Shown here: piece after piece, positions 62,502-64,000 of the stretch
How positions within the stretch are numbered: position 1 is the first letter of the stretch
Layout of the letters: every line of letters starts with the position of its first letter
NCBI RefSeq assembly: GCF_002995805.1
Contig: NZ_PVXL01000040.1
Span: forward strand, 62,001-126,000
DNA from: Neomoorella stamsii
Lineage (GTDB): Bacteria > Bacillota > DSM-521 > Neomoorellales > Neomoorellaceae
Direction of reading: 5' to 3'
DNA: 64,000 bases
Notes under the pieces: generated by a model
Told to the model about the DNA's origin: nothing
The model's input: only the letters and a program-made list of their open reading frames with translations
Databases searched by the model: none
Made by a program: the position numbers and the translations under genes

Positions 62502-62618
62502 TTATTTTGGATGCAGGTTAACCCGCTGGCGGCCGTATAACACCAGCAACTGGGCACAACCGCTTTTATAAACTTCCTCCAGCCAGTTCAATTCAGTTTG
62601 GCGGTTTACAAAAACCAT
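62502..62618 (-). pseudogene. Archaeal-type ATPase, N-terminal fragment
   Basis: 38 residues: MVFVNRQTELNWLEEVY, then QLLVLYGRQRV, where the family continues with GKT of Walker A. Here the frame breaks into NLHPK and a stop. It retains a promoter (62651-62679) and GAGGT ribosome site. It is the opening part of the same family as the fragment at 57052-57567, which lacks exactly this domain. Confidence 0.65.
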
Positions 62619-62650
62619 TTTTAGTACCTCGCATCATTAGTCTAATCATG

Positions 62651-62679
62651 ATTATACTATGTTCGCAACATGAATTCAA
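62651..62679 (-). promoter_or_regulatory. Promoter of the truncated ATPase
   Basis: Minus strand TTGAAT (62674-62679), 17-base spacer, TATAAT (62651-62656), 33 bases before the ATG. Confidence 0.6.
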
Positions 62680-62681
62680 AG

Positions 62682-62721
62682 GAAAAGGCCCTCTTCCCAA
62701 TCTGGAAAGAGAGCCTTTTTC
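62682..62721 (-). terminator. Terminator after glmS
   Basis: GGCTCTCTTTCC AGATT GGGAAGAGGGCC on the minus strand (12 pairs, two G-U) followed by TTTTCC. The other strand has TTTTTC, so it works both ways. Confidence 0.8.
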
Positions 62722-62775
62722 TTGGCAAGAAGAACCAAGGTCAACACATCAGGATAACAGAATTATTCTATCTTG

Positions 62776-64000
62776 CTACTCCACCGTCACGCTCTTGGCC
62801 AGGTTGCGCGGTTTATCGACGTCGCAGCCGCGGGCGACGGCGGTGTAGTAGGCCAGCAGCTGCAGGGGTACTACCGTCACCACCGGCGCCAGCAGGGACG
62901 ATACCGGCGGCAGGTAGAGGACGGCGTCGGCCTCGGCAGCTACCGCTGTGTTGCCTTCCTGGGTCAGGGCCAGCACCCAGGCGCCGCGTGCCTTAACTTC
63001 CTTGATGTTGCTGAGCATCTTCTCCAGGAGTTCCGCCTGGGTGGCCAGGGCCACCACCGGCGTGCCTTCTTCGATCAGGGCCAAGGTGCCGTGCTTCAGT
63101 TCACCGGCCGCATAGGCCTCGGCATGGAGGTAGGAGATCTCCTTAAGCTTCAGGGCTCCTTCCAGGGAAACGGCATAATCAAGGCCGCGGCCGATGAAAA
63201 AGGCGTGTTCGTGGGCAGCCATGCGGCCGGCCAGCTCGCGTATCCGGGGCTCCAGCTTTAATACTTCCTCCACGCGGCCCGGCAATTCCTTGAGGCCCCG
63301 GGCCAGCCCGGGTGCCCAGGGAGCCGCGCCGCGCCTTTCTCCCAGGTACAGGGCCAGGAGATAGAGGGCCGCCACCTGGGTTAGATAGGCCTTGGTGGAG
63401 GCCACGGCGATTTCCGGCCCCGCCCAGGTGTAAATGACGTGGTCGGCTTCCCTGGCCACCGAGCTGCCGACGACGTTGGTAATGGCCAGAATCTGCGCCC
63501 CTGCTTTTTTAGCCTCCCGCAGGCTGGCCAGGGTATCCGCTGTTTCGCCGGACTGGCTGATAACCAGGCCCAGGGTTTTTTCATTAAGAATGGGGTCGCG
63601 GTAACGAAATTCGGAGGCAATGTCATCTTCCACAGGCAGGCGCAGCAGCTTCTCCATGAGATACTTGCCGACCATACCGGCATAATGGGCGGTACCACAG
63701 GCAATAACGGCTATTTTTTCAATAGAAGCAGCCATTGCGGCTGTTAAATTCACGCCTTCTAACTTTACCTTGCCGTCAGGCTGCAGGCGGCCGCTCAGGG
63801 TATCGCGTAATGCCCGGGGCTGCTCGTGAATTTCTTTGAGCATGAAATGGGCATAGCCGCCTTTTTCGGCCGCCTGGAAATCCCAACCTACGTGATATAT
63901 CTCTTTGGATTTGGGTATTCCTTGAGCATCAAAAACCTTTGCGCCTTCGGGTCTGATATGCACAATTTCCCCGTTTTCTAAAATATAAGTATCACGCGTA
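62776..64000 (-). CDS. glmS: Glutamine-fructose-6-phosphate aminotransferase, C-terminal part (5' end outside window)
   Basis: Makes glucosamine 6-phosphate for peptidoglycan. The window holds the end of the glutaminase domain (from about TRDTYILENGEIVHI) and both SIS isomerase domains: MLKEIHEQPRALRDTL, ACGTAHYAGMVG, LVISQSGETADTLASLREAKK (seen as two pieces), SSVAREAD and the conserved C terminus CDVDKPRNLAKSVTVE. The frame is open at the right edge. The glmS ribozyme usual in Firmicutes would lie further right. The 3' end of this gene is the Tn7 target in many bacteria, and a worn island begins right after its terminator. Confidence 0.95.
   Translation of the reverse strand, partial: TRDTYILENGEIVHIRPEGAKVFDAQGIPKSKEIYHVGWDFQAAEKGGYAHFMLKEIHEQPRALRDTLSGRLQPDGKVKLEGVNLTAAMAASIEKIAVIACGTAHYAGMVGKYLMEKLLRLPVEDDIASEFRYRDPILNEKTLGLVISQSGETADTLASLREAKKAGAQILAITNVVGSSVAREADHVIYTWAGPEIAVASTKAYLTQVAALYLLALYLGERRGAAPWAPGLARGLKELPGRVEEVLKLEPRIRELAGRMAAHEHAFFIGRGLDYAVSLEGALKLKEISYLHAEAYAAGELKHGTLALIEEGTPVVALATQAELLEKMLSNIKEVKARGAWVLALTQEGNTAVAAEADAVLYLPPVSSLLAPVVTVVPLQLLAYYTAVARGCDVDKPRNLAKSVTVE

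Overview
The window looks like chromosome of a Gram-positive anaerobe of the Moorella type (thermophilic acetogenic Firmicutes). This is inferred from gene content, gene order, strong AGGAGG-type ribosome binding sites, frequent TTG/GTG starts and moderately high GC; no marker gene settles it. Most genes lie on the minus strand. No rRNA, tRNA or CRISPR array was seen.

Layout. 1-5 kb: pyrimidine genes pyrK-pyrD-pyrE, followed by a second, diverged pyrK-pyrD pair behind a GntR regulator. 5-11 kb: a molybdenum-cofactor operon (small protein, two moeA, moaA, moaC, MOSC, mog) read from one promoter through a predicted Moco riboswitch. 11-16 kb: a HEPN/MNT toxin-antitoxin pair, a membrane-anchored FAD oxidoreductase, a GH26-like glycosidase and 5-FCL. 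16-17.6 kb: a striking cluster of DnaA boxes and an Rpn-family nuclease. 18-27 kb: housekeeping genes (tsaD, rimI, tsaB, tsaE, udg, thiE, a CheY-like regulator, a class I amidotransferase, mazEF, alr, nnrDE, acpS). 27-32 kb: acs, a LytS/LytR-type two-component pair and a repetitive coiled-coil membrane protein.

32-53 kb is a metal and metalloid region. It holds ACR3 with an ArsR, a MOT1-type molybdate transporter, a PadR module with a His/Cys-rich peptide and split permease, an ArsP-like permease operon, a TtrBCA-like molybdopterin reductase operon with its sensory genes, a CadA/CadC pair and another ArsR. The sensory genes are decayed: the binding protein has an internal stop and the kinase has lost its catalytic core, while the reductase genes look intact. 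The last ArsR shares its promoter/operator design with the permease operon 11 kb away, which suggests a small regulon.

53-56.5 kb holds a DUF6485 peptide, a flavin reductase, two pseudouridine synthases and a cupin. 56.6-62.6 kb is a worn defence-type island just downstream of the 3' end of glmS, the classic Tn7-type target: two broken Uma2 copies, fragments of an archaeal-type ATPase, an orphan BrxF-like P-loop protein, a frameshifted AAA ATPase with its partner, and an MntA/HepT pair whose HepT has an internal stop. glmS runs off the right edge.
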